Positions 1-5,401 of a DNA stretch of 6,770 bases are shown in pieces. Source of the stretch: Nitriliruptoraceae bacterium (GTDB taxonomy: Bacteria; Actinomycetota; Nitriliruptoria; Nitriliruptorales; Nitriliruptoraceae). The position numbers and the translations under genes were made by a program. Each line of letters opens with the position of its first letter. The first letter of the stretch is position 1. The DNA lies in contig SKTN01000427.1 of the NCBI GenBank assembly GCA_007117945.1, positions 1-6,770 on the forward strand, given 5' to 3'. The notes below the pieces were generated by a model. The model worked only from the letters and a program-made list of their open reading frames with translations, was not told the origin of the DNA and did no database searches.

Positions 1-378
1 AGCCGTGTGGTCGTCCAGACCCGGGAACCCGATCACCCCGCGATCGCGGCGCTGGCGGCCTGGGACCCGGGTGGCTTCTGGCGGCACGAGGCAGCCGTAC
101 GTGCGGAGTTGCGCTTCCCCCCCGCGGCGCACGCGGTCCGGCTGAGCACGCCGGTTGGTGCCAGCCTGGACGGCCAGTCCCTCGCGGCGCGCCTGCGTGC
201 CGCACTCCCGGACGGCGATGAGCTCCTCGGTCCGGTCCCCGGGGACGGCCGCGATGGCTATCTGCTCAAGTGCGACGACCGCGCGGCGAGCCTGGCGGCC
301 CTGGCCCCCGTGCGGGCTGCGGCCAGCCGGGCCGGCAGTGACCTGCGCATCGATGTGGATCCCGTGGACGCCGTGTGA
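1..378 (+). CDS. priA: Primosomal protein N' (PriA), C-terminal fragment
   Basis: This is the 3' end of a gene that begins before the window; 125 codons and a TGA stop are visible. PriA recognises abandoned replication forks and directs reloading of the replicative helicase. The visible part reads VVVQTREPDHPAI, then WDPGGFW, then AELRFPPAAHAVRLS, and ends RIDVDPVDAV. That is the usual order for the end of the helicase lobe followed by the C-terminal domain. The WDP-x-G and FPPA-x-H segments resemble the actinobacterial PriA group, in which helicase motifs are often degenerate. The Walker and zinc-binding regions lie upstream and cannot be judged here. Gene order supports the call, since priA commonly precedes def-fmt-rsmB. 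The long spacer after it suggests that def does not depend only on read-through from priA. The family call is firm; helicase activity is not testable from this fragment. Confidence 0.85.
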   Translation, partial: SRVVVQTREPDHPAIAALAAWDPGGFWRHEAAVRAELRFPPAAHAVRLSTPVGASLDGQSLAARLRAALPDGDELLGPVPGDGRDGYLLKCDDRAASLAALAPVRAAASRAGSDLRIDVDPVDAV

Positions 379-477
379 CCGGGGTCGGTCCGTTGTGCGC
401 GTGGTGCGCCTCGCGGCACCCGCGGTCACCAGCCGGTGGTGTCCCGGCCCAGGTGCGCGAGCAACCGGCCGCAGGGA

Positions 478-529
478 CGGGGGCCGGCCGCGGGGGCTGG
501 CCACGGGGGCCGGCTTCGGGGACGGGGCT
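478..529 (+). repeat. Four G-rich 13-bp tandem units (possible G-quadruplex)
   Basis: Four consecutive 13-base units begin at 478, 491, 504 and 517. Each starts CGGGG; the first three share CGGGGGCYGGC, and the fourth is diverged (CGGGGACGGGGCT). The G runs therefore start at exactly 479, 492, 505 and 518, with a further GGGG at 524-527. Units 1 and 3 contain an identical 12-mer, ACGGGGGCCGGC, at 477-488 and 503-514. Four runs of at least four G separated by loops of 8-9 bases fit a relaxed G-quadruplex pattern. The array lies in the non-coding spacer between priA and def, about 46 bp upstream of a -10 candidate. The periodicity is read directly; any structural or regulatory role is inference, and base composition alone makes G runs likely here. 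Confidence 0.55.
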
Positions 530-531
530 GG

Positions 532-554
532 CACCGGCACGACGCCGTGCGGTG
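532..554 (+). terminator. GC-rich hairpin in the priA-def spacer, possible terminator or operator
   Basis: CACC (532-535) and GCACG (537-541) pair with CGTGC (546-550) and GGTG (551-554). This gives nine base pairs with one bulged G at 536 and a four-base loop ACGC. No run of T follows, so this is not a classical intrinsic terminator; many actinobacterial terminator candidates lack the T tract. It lies about 150 bp after the priA stop and just upstream of the def promoter candidate, so it could instead be an operator or have no function. Confidence 0.3.
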
Positions 555-580
555 GTGACCGGGTGGGCGGCGCGTACCAT
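553..580 (+). promoter_or_regulatory. Candidate promoter for def
   Basis: TACCAT at 575-580 fits the TANNNT form of a primary-sigma -10 element and stands out in a sequence with few A/T-rich hexamers. The upstream match is poor: GTGACC at 555-560 resembles TTGACA at four of six positions, but the spacer is only 14 bp. A transcript would start near 587 and leave a leader of about 38 bases before the GTG of def. The 246-bp gap after priA makes a promoter plausible here; the assignment is tentative. Confidence 0.35.
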
Positions 581-611
581 CACGCCAACGAGCCAGAGCA
601 TCGTCGCACCC

Positions 612-618
612 GTGAGGT
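612..618 (+). promoter_or_regulatory. Ribosome binding site of def
   Basis: GTGAGGT lies six bases before the GTG at 625. It decides the start: the alternative ATG at 634 has only an AGG directly touching it, which is too close to act as a Shine-Dalgarno sequence. Confidence 0.6.
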
Positions 619-624
619 TCCCGC

Positions 625-1203
625 GTGGCCAGGATGGAGATCCGCATCTTCGGCGACCCCGTGCTGCGCCAGCGCGCCCACGAGGTCACCGACTTCGACG
701 GCCGGCTGGCCACCCTGGCCGAGGACATGCTGGAGACCATGCGTGGGGCCGACGGGGTCGGGCTGGCCGCGAACCAGGTCGGGGTACTCAAGCGCCTGTT
801 CACCTGGGAGGTGGAGCACGAGGCCGAGGACGGTGCCCGGTCCCGGGAGGGCGGCGCCGTGGTCAACCCGCAGCTGACCGACGCCAGCGAGGACCTGCAG
901 GACGGTGACGAGGGCTGCCTGTCCTTCCCCGGGCTGTTCTACCCGGTGGAGCGGCCGCTGAAGGTCGAGGTCGCCTACCAGGACCTCGCCGGTGACGACC
1001 ACCGGGTCCAGCTGCAGGGCCACTACGCGCGCATCTGGCTCCACGAGATGGACCACCTCAACGGCATCCTGTTCGTCGACCACCTCGCCGCCCACGACCG
1101 CAAGGCCGCGCTGAAGCAGATGCGCGAGTACCGCCTGGCGCAGGGCCTCGACGACCCCGAGCCGCCACGGCCCGGTGGGCTGCTCCTCGGCCGGCGCCGC
1201 TGA
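625..1203 (+). CDS. def: Peptide deformylase
   Basis: This cytoplasmic metalloenzyme removes the formyl group from N-formylmethionine of nascent proteins at the ribosome exit. The protein is 192 residues, slightly long for the family. All three active-site motifs are intact: GVGLAANQ (residues 44-51), EGCLS (96-100, metal ligand Cys98) and HEMDH (140-144, metal ligands His140 and His144, catalytic Glu141). The length above the usual 165-180 comes from an acidic stretch around residues 62-77 and a Pro/Gly/Arg-rich tail ending GRRR. The GTG start at 625 is preferred because GTGAGG is well placed; starting at ATG 634 would drop only three residues. fmt, the enzyme that adds the formyl group, follows after 94 bp. 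I see no defect. The family assignment is near certain. Confidence 0.96.
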   Translation: MARMEIRIFGDPVLRQRAHEVTDFDGRLATLAEDMLETMRGADGVGLAANQVGVLKRLFTWEVEHEAEDGARSREGGAVVNPQLTDASEDLQDGDEGCLSFPGLFYPVERPLKVEVAYQDLAGDDHRVQLQGHYARIWLHEMDHLNGILFVDHLAAHDRKAALKQMREYRLAQGLDDPEPPRPGGLLLGRRR

Positions 1204-1204
1204 C

Positions 1205-1245
1205 CGACCCCGCCGTCGGCAACCGGCGGTCGTCCCGCCCGGGAC
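1205..1245 (+). other. Two hairpins in the def-fmt spacer
   Basis: The first can form from CGACC (1205-1209) and GCCG (1212-1215) pairing with CGGC (1224-1227) and GGTCG (1228-1232), with a CC bulge and an eight-base loop. The second is GTCCC-GCCC-GGGAC at 1232-1245, a perfect five-base-pair stem with a four-base loop. They share base 1232, so the two compete at that edge. No T tract follows, and fmt lies downstream with its own ribosome site, so they could be weak attenuating structures, RNA processing or stability elements, or chance pairing in GC-rich DNA. Confidence 0.3.
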
Positions 1246-1284
1246 CACCGCCGCGATCGACCCGCTGCACCCGACACCTGTGAC

Positions 1285-1289
1285 GAGGA
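1285..1289 (+). promoter_or_regulatory. Ribosome binding site of fmt
   Basis: GAGGA lies eight bases before the GTG at 1298. It fixes the fmt start there, although the reading frame stays open upstream to 1175, inside def. The start also agrees with the family N-terminus, RIAFLGTPE. Confidence 0.65.
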
Positions 1290-1297
1290 CAACCGCC

Positions 1298-2269
1298 GTG
1301 CGCATCGCCTTCCTGGGGACCCCCGAGGTCGCCGTCCCCGCCCTCGAGGCGCTCGTCGCCGCCGAGGACGTCGAGATCGCCGCCGTGCTGTGCAACCCCG
1401 ACCGGCCCCGGGGCCGCAAGGGCACCCCGGTGCCGCCGCCGGTCAAGGTCGCCGCCGAGGCCCACGGGCTCGAGGTGTGGCAGCCGACGAAGCCACGGGA
1501 GGTCCTCGAGGAGCTGCGTGGCCTCGAGCTCGATGCCTGCGCCGTGGTGGCCTACGGCGCCCTGCTGCCCAAGGACGTGCTGGCGGCCGGGGGACGGGGG
1601 TTCGTGAACCTGCACTTCTCCCTGCTGCCCCGGTGGCGCGGCGCCGCCCCCGTGCAGCACGCCCTGCGCGCCGGCGACGAGGTCACGGGGATCACCACCT
1701 TCGTGCTCGACGAGGGCATGGACACCGGGCCGGTGCTGCGTCGCGTCGAGGTGGCCGTGGAGCCGGGGGAGCGCACGGGCTCCCTGCTGGCACGGCTGGC
1801 GCAGCTCGGCGCCCCCGTGCTCCTGGAGTCCCTGCGGGCCCTGCACGCGGGCGAGGAACCCGTCCCGCAGCCGACCACCGGTGCGACCCTGGCGCCCAAG
1901 ATCACCCCCGAGGACGTGGTCCTCGACCTCGCTCGACCCGCGGTGGAGGTGGACCGCCTGGTCCGCAGCGCCGACCCGGCCCCCGGTGCACACACCACCT
2001 TCCGTGGCGCCCGACTGAAGGTGTTCGACGCCCCACCCCTCGACCGTGCCGCCGCGGCCATGGCCGCCGAGGCGGCCGGAGGTGACCCGGCACCGGGCAC
2101 GGTGCTCGCCGTGGACCGCGACGGCGTGGTGGTGACCTGCGGTGAGGGAGTGGTGCGCCTCAGGGAGGTGCAACCCGCGGGCAAGCCCCGTATGGCCGCC
2201 GCCGACTTCGCCAACGGCGCGCGCATCGAGGTGGGGGAGCGGCTGGGCGTGGACGGCCAGGACACGTGA
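1298..2269 (+). CDS. fmt: Methionyl-tRNA formyltransferase
   Basis: This enzyme transfers a formyl group from 10-formyltetrahydrofolate to the amino group of Met on the initiator tRNA. The protein is 323 residues, close to the usual 310-320. The N-terminal Rossmann-type catalytic domain starts RIAFLGTPEVAVPAL. The catalytic triad is visible as Asn104 and His106 in FVNLHFSLLP and Asp142 in DEGMDTGPVL. The folate-binding SLLPRWRG loop is at 108-115, and NPDRPRGRKG (33-42) is the mobile loop region. The C-terminal tRNA-binding domain is marked by APKITPEDVVLDL and later PGAHTTFRG and LKVFDA. The residue after His106 is Phe rather than the Pro of many homologues, a variant I recall from actinobacteria. 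The last four bases, GTGA, overlap the start of rsmB, so the two are probably translated in a coupled way. No defect is seen. Confidence 0.96.
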   Translation: MRIAFLGTPEVAVPALEALVAAEDVEIAAVLCNPDRPRGRKGTPVPPPVKVAAEAHGLEVWQPTKPREVLEELRGLELDACAVVAYGALLPKDVLAAGGRGFVNLHFSLLPRWRGAAPVQHALRAGDEVTGITTFVLDEGMDTGPVLRRVEVAVEPGERTGSLLARLAQLGAPVLLESLRALHAGEEPVPQPTTGATLAPKITPEDVVLDLARPAVEVDRLVRSADPAPGAHTTFRGARLKVFDAPPLDRAAAAMAAEAAGGDPAPGTVLAVDRDGVVVTCGEGVVRLREVQPAGKPRMAAADFANGARIEVGERLGVDGQDT

Positions 2270-3570
2270 GCTCGCCAGCGGCGGGCATGGCCGCCCGCCA
2301 GGCCGCCCTCAGTGCCCTGGCCCGGGTGGAGGAGGACGGCGCCTGGTCCAACCTGGCCGTCCCGGAGGCCATCGCCCACCTCGACCAGGCCCGCGACCGC
2401 GCCTTCGCCGCCCACCTGGCCTACGAGACGCTGCGCTGGGAGGGCACCCTGGACGCGGCGCTGGCCGGCGTGCTGACCCGGCCGCTGTCGGAGGTGGAGC
2501 CCGCGCTGCGCCGCGTCCTGCGCCTGGGTGCGACCCAGCTGCTGGTCAGCGACGTGCCGGACCGTGCGGCGGTGGACACCTCGGTGCAGTTGGCCCGGCG
2601 CGCCGTGCCGAAGCGGCGCAGCGCCGGGGCCGGGGGGTTCGTCAACGGCGTGCTGCGGGCCCTGGTCCGTCGCGGGGGCGACCTCGGTGGGCCGGACCGT
2701 GACGAGGACCCCGTGGGCCACCTCGCGCTGCACACCGGTCACCCTGCCTGGATCGTGGAGGACCTCCTGCCGCGCTACGGGATCGAGCGCACGGCGGCGA
2801 TCCTCGCCGCCGACGACGTGGCACCGGGGGTGACGCTGCGGGCCAACGGGGACCGCGACGCGCTGCTCGCCGAGCTCGTGGCGGCGGGGGTGCAGGCGCG
2901 GCCGGGCGCCACGCCGGTGACGGTCCGCGCCCCCGGCGCGGACCCGCGGAGCCTGGCCGCGGTGCGCGAGGGTCGGGCGGTGGTCCAGGACGAGGCGTCG
3001 GTACGGGTCACCCTGGCCACGGGTGCCAGCCGCGGGGACCGGGTCCTGGACCTGTGCGCGGGCCCGGGGGGCAAGACCACCCACCTCGCCCACCTCGTCG
3101 GCAGGGGCGGGCAGGTCACCGCCGTGGAGCTCCACCCCCACCGCGCACGCCTGATCACCGAGGCCGCGGCACGCCAGGGCATCGACATCGACGTGCGCGT
3201 CGGCGACGCCCGCACCCCACCCCTCGAGCCGGACGCCCGCTTCGACGTGGTCCTGCTGGACGCGCCCTGCACGGGGCTCGGCACGGGTCGGCGGCGCCCG
3301 GAGGTCCGCTGGCGACGCAGCCCCAAGGACGCCACCGAGCTGGCGGAGCTCCAGGCGCAGCTGCTGGGCACCGCGGCGGACCTCGTGGCCGTCGGTGGGC
3401 AGCTGACCTACGCGGTGTGCACCTGGACCGCGACGGAGACCACCGGGGTGGTCGATGGCTTCGCGCCGGTGGCGGCGGCCCGCGGCCTCACGCCCACGGG
3501 CACCACGCAGCTGCTCCCCGACAGCGACGACACCGACGGGATGTTCATCGCCACCTGGCAGGCGGGGTGA
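2266..3570 (+). CDS. rsmB: 16S rRNA (cytosine-967 C5)-methyltransferase RsmB
   Basis: It methylates C5 of C967 (E. coli numbering) in 16S rRNA with S-adenosylmethionine. The protein is 434 residues, against 429 in E. coli. The N-terminal NusB-like RNA-binding domain covers about residues 9-135, with AARQAALSALARV and FVNGVLRALVRRG. The methyltransferase domain begins near VQDEAS (240-245). The SAM loop DLCAGPGGK is at 262-270. Motif IV DAPC places one catalytic cysteine at 335, and motif VI AVCTWTATET the other at 385; this 50-residue spacing equals that of Cys325 and Cys375 in E. coli RsmB. Motif VI reads VCT where the commonest form is TCS. The GTG start at 2266 overlaps the fmt stop by four bases and has no good Shine-Dalgarno sequence (only AGGA three bases away), which suggests re-initiation. 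ATG 2287 is a possible alternative. The family call is firm; the exact start is less so. Confidence 0.95.
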   Translation: MSSPAAGMAARQAALSALARVEEDGAWSNLAVPEAIAHLDQARDRAFAAHLAYETLRWEGTLDAALAGVLTRPLSEVEPALRRVLRLGATQLLVSDVPDRAAVDTSVQLARRAVPKRRSAGAGGFVNGVLRALVRRGGDLGGPDRDEDPVGHLALHTGHPAWIVEDLLPRYGIERTAAILAADDVAPGVTLRANGDRDALLAELVAAGVQARPGATPVTVRAPGADPRSLAAVREGRAVVQDEASVRVTLATGASRGDRVLDLCAGPGGKTTHLAHLVGRGGQVTAVELHPHRARLITEAAARQGIDIDVRVGDARTPPLEPDARFDVVLLDAPCTGLGTGRRRPEVRWRRSPKDATELAELQAQLLGTAADLVAVGGQLTYAVCTWTATETTGVVDGFAPVAAARGLTPTGTTQLLPDSDDTDGMFIATWQAG

Positions 3571-3587
3571 GGCGGTGGCGTACCGCC
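3571..3587 (+). terminator. Hairpin directly after the rsmB stop, possible terminator
   Basis: GGCGGT (3571-3576) and ACCGCC (3582-3587) form a perfect six-base-pair stem with a five-base loop, GGCGT. It starts at the base after the TGA of rsmB, where a terminator would be expected, but there is no T tract. A new promoter candidate begins about 24 bases further on, so it may mark the boundary between the def-fmt-rsmB unit and the rpe unit. Confidence 0.4.
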
Positions 3588-3610
3588 GGCTCACGGGTCG
3601 GGGTGCTGGC

Positions 3611-3616
3611 TAGGCT
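3611..3616 (+). promoter_or_regulatory. Candidate -10 element of the rpe promoter
   Basis: TAGGCT fits the actinobacterial TANNNT -10 form and lies in a non-coding gap. No convincing -35 box is seen; CTCACG at 3590-3595 matches TTGACA at only three positions, with a 15-bp spacer. Transcription would begin around 3622-3624 and give a leader of about 110 bases before rpe, starting at the first folded element described below. The spacer position supports it; weak -35 boxes are common in this group. Confidence 0.4.
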
Positions 3617-3620
3617 GGGA

Positions 3621-3720
3621 GGCCACGGTCCCGCGGGGACGGTCGCGACGGCGTGGCCGCCCACACGGCACGCCCGGGCGGCCCCGCTGCCGACCAGCGA
3701 CCAGCCGCCAGGGGTGGCGG
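3621..3720 (+). promoter_or_regulatory. Highly self-complementary leader of rpe
   Basis: Several pairings lie in this non-coding stretch. GGCCACG (3621-3627) pairs with CGTGGCC (3652-3658), a perfect seven-base-pair outer stem. Inside it are GTCCC-GCG-GGGAC (3628-3640, five pairs) and the palindrome GTCGCGAC (3642-3649). CGCCCGGGCG (3671-3680) is a further perfect palindrome. CCGCCA-GGGG-TGGCGG (3705-3720) is a six-base-pair stem with a four-base loop that ends inside the G run of the rpe ribosome site. The order is outer stem, two inner elements, palindrome, then a stem at the Shine-Dalgarno sequence. I do not recognise a known riboswitch class. The pairings are read directly; a regulatory role is inferred, and high GC inflates chance stems. 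Confidence 0.4.
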
Positions 3721-3727
3721 GAGGGGG
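3719..3727 (+). promoter_or_regulatory. Ribosome binding site of rpe
   Basis: GGGAGGGGG ends six bases before GTG 3734. This spacing favours 3734 over the in-frame TTG at 3728, which touches the G run, and over the upstream in-frame ATG at 3653. Confidence 0.65.
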
Positions 3728-3733
3728 TTGACG

Positions 3734-4408
3734 GTGTACGAGCGTTCCATCGCTCCCTCGATCCTGTCGGCGGACTTCGCCCGGCTCGGTGCGGAGGTCG
3801 CCGAGGTCGCCGAGGTCGTGCCCACGATCCACGTCGACGTGATGGACGGCCACTACGTGCCCAACATCACCCTGGGACACCCCGTGGTCGCCTCGCTCCG
3901 GCGCGCCACGGACCGCGTGCTCGACTGCCACCTGATGATCACCGACCCGGCCACCTACGCGCCGCAGCTCGTCGAGCTCGGTGCGGACCACGTGACCTTC
4001 CACCCCGAGGTGGAGGACGATCCCCTCGCGCTGATCCACCGGCTGCGCGACCAGGGCGCCAGCGTCGGCGTGGCGATCAAGCCGGCCCACCCCCTGGCGA
4101 TGGTCACCGAGCTGCTCGCGCACGTCGACCTGCTGCTGGTGATGACCGTGGAGCCCGGCTTCGGTGGGCAGGCCTTCCTGCCCGAGGCGGTCGGCAAGGT
4201 CACCGAGGCCGTCACCTGGCGGGCCCGGCACCACGCCGAGTTCCGCATCCAGGTCGACGGCGGCATCGCCCCGGCCACGGTGGCCACGGCCGCCGCTGCG
4301 GGTGCCGAGGTGCTGGTGGCCGGCTCCGCGGTGTTCGGCGCCCCGGACCGGCCCGCCGCGGTCCGCGAGCTCCTCGCCCTCGCCGAGGCCGCCGGAGGCG
4401 ACGCGTGA
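3734..4408 (+). CDS. rpe: Ribulose-phosphate 3-epimerase
   Basis: It interconverts D-ribulose 5-phosphate and D-xylulose 5-phosphate in the pentose phosphate pathway. The protein is 224 residues, against 225 in E. coli, and forms a single TIM barrel. Visible motifs in order are APSILSADFARLG (7-19), IHVDVMDGHYVPN (32-44, with ligand His33, catalytic and metal-binding Asp35, and Met37), DCHLMI (64-69, ligand His66), the MTVEPGFGGQ phosphate loop region, and QVDGGI with catalytic Asp175, then VAGSAVFG near the end. All metal and acid/base residues are present. The GTG start at 3734 follows a strong G-rich ribosome site and matches the family N-terminus. The frame extends upstream to 3653, but that extension is low-complexity and overlaps the structured leader. 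The last four bases overlap the next gene. Ribulose 5-phosphate is also a riboflavin precursor, which fits with ribD nearby. Confidence 0.96.
   Translation: MYERSIAPSILSADFARLGAEVAEVAEVVPTIHVDVMDGHYVPNITLGHPVVASLRRATDRVLDCHLMITDPATYAPQLVELGADHVTFHPEVEDDPLALIHRLRDQGASVGVAIKPAHPLAMVTELLAHVDLLLVMTVEPGFGGQAFLPEAVGKVTEAVTWRARHHAEFRIQVDGGIAPATVATAAAAGAEVLVAGSAVFGAPDRPAAVRELLALAEAAGGDA
4394..4398 (+). promoter_or_regulatory. Ribosome binding site of the REC-GGDEF gene
   Basis: GGAGG lies six bases before GTG 4405, inside the last codons of rpe. The site is near consensus, so this gene can recruit ribosomes as well as profit from coupling to rpe. Confidence 0.7.
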
Positions 4409-5373
4409 GTGCCCGGATCCTGGTGGCTGACGACGACGAGGACATCCGTGCCTACCTGGAGGTCACCCTCCAGCTCGCGGGCTTCGAGGTGCTGCTGGCC
4501 ACCGACGGCGCCGAGGCCCTGGCCCTGGCCCGCAACGAGCACCCCGATGTGGTGGTGCTCGACGTCATGATGCCCAACCTCGACGGCATCGAGGCCCTGC
4601 GCCAGATGCGCGAGGACCCGCGCACCAGCCACGTCCCCGTGATGCTGCTCACCGCGCGGGTGCAGACCGGCGACGCCATCACGGGCCTGGACGCCGGTGC
4701 CGACGACTACCTGACCAAGCCCTTCGACCCCGACGAGCTGGTCGCCCGCGTCCGCGCGGCGATCCGTCGCGCCGACACCCAGCGCACCCGCAACCCCCTG
4801 ACCGGGCTGCCCGGCAACGAGTCCATCCTGGCCCGGCTCTCCCACCTGCTCGCCACGCCCGGTGGCTTCGCCCTGCTCTACGTCGACCTCGACCGGTTCA
4901 AGCCCTACAACGACCACTACGGCTTCCTGCGCGGCGACGAGGCCCTCAGCGCCCTCGGCTCCATGCTCCAGGCCGTGCGTGACGAGCTCGACGACCCCGA
5001 GGCCTTCGTCGGCCACGTCGGCGGCGACGACTTCGTGGTGCTGGTACGCCCCGACCTGGCGGAGCACACGGCGCAGGAGATCTGTCGCCGCTTCGACGCC
5101 CTGGTGCCCTCGCTGTACGACCGGGCGGATCTGGCCGCCGGCGGGATCGAGGTCACCGACCGCCAGGGGGTCGTACAGCGCTTCGACCTGCTGTCGCTGT
5201 CGATCGGCATCGCCTCCACGGCCATCCGTGAGTTCGAGCACCACGGTGACATGGTCGCCACCGCCACGGAGATGAAGCGCTACGCCAAGGGCCGCACCAC
5301 CCCCGGCTCCGCCTACCGCATCGACCGTCGCGCCGAGGAGGACGTGGTGGAGATCGAGGTCGAGCTCCCGTGA
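4405..5373 (+). CDS. Response regulator receiver fused to a GGDEF-type (GGDDF) domain
   Basis: This is a 322-residue soluble protein with no membrane segment. Residues 1 to about 120 are a CheY-like receiver: acidic pocket Asp9-Asp11, phosphoacceptor Asp53 in VVLDVMMPNLDG, Thr83 in LLTA, and Lys105 in LTKPF. A short helical linker leads to a GGDEF-type domain, about 128-310. That domain has PLTGLPGN (131-138), DLDRFKPYND (161-170, metal-binding Asp161) and the signature GGDDF (206-210), with Asp where diguanylate cyclases have the catalytic Glu. The RxxD inhibitory site is absent: the equivalent four residues are DPEA. LTGLPGN, FKPYND and HVGGDDF together suggest a distinct GGDEF subfamily I recall from other bacteria, so cyclase activity is possible but unproven. 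No partner histidine kinase is in the window. It overlaps rpe by GTGA, so it is almost surely co-transcribed, and ribD follows 28 bp later. The domain call is firm; the output is not. Confidence 0.88.
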   Translation: MSARILVADDDEDIRAYLEVTLQLAGFEVLLATDGAEALALARNEHPDVVVLDVMMPNLDGIEALRQMREDPRTSHVPVMLLTARVQTGDAITGLDAGADDYLTKPFDPDELVARVRAAIRRADTQRTRNPLTGLPGNESILARLSHLLATPGGFALLYVDLDRFKPYNDHYGFLRGDEALSALGSMLQAVRDELDDPEAFVGHVGGDDFVVLVRPDLAEHTAQEICRRFDALVPSLYDRADLAAGGIEVTDRQGVVQRFDLLSLSIGIASTAIREFEHHGDMVATATEMKRYAKGRTTPGSAYRIDRRAEEDVVEIEVELP

Positions 5374-5401
5374 GGCCCACCCGCGCGATCCCCACCCCCC
5401 G

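Noticed and set aside
155..908. + strand open frames across the priA tail, the spacer and the start of def (155-877, 375-908)
   Set aside because: They overlap well-supported genes in another frame and their products are low-complexity. Spacer 379-624 shows no coding signature.
1175..1297. N-terminal extension of fmt starting inside def
   Set aside because: The extra residues resemble no Fmt N-terminus, while GTG 1298 has GAGGA eight bases upstream and gives the standard RIAFLGTPE start.
1552..3594. 680-codon open frame on the - strand
   Set aside because: It is antisense to fmt and rsmB, composition-driven, and has no family motif.
3671..3680. CGCCCGGGCG palindrome as an operator
   Set aside because: Ten-base GC palindromes are common by chance at this composition, and there is no second copy in the spacers, so it is mentioned only as part of the leader.
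3653..3733. N-terminal extension of rpe from ATG 3653
   Set aside because: The extension is low-complexity, overlaps the paired leader and has no ribosome site, while GTG 3734 matches the family length and start.
5374..5401. FMN riboswitch before ribD
   Set aside because: The gap is only 28 bases and has none of the conserved blocks; nothing similar was seen in the 38-bp gap before riboflavin synthase either.
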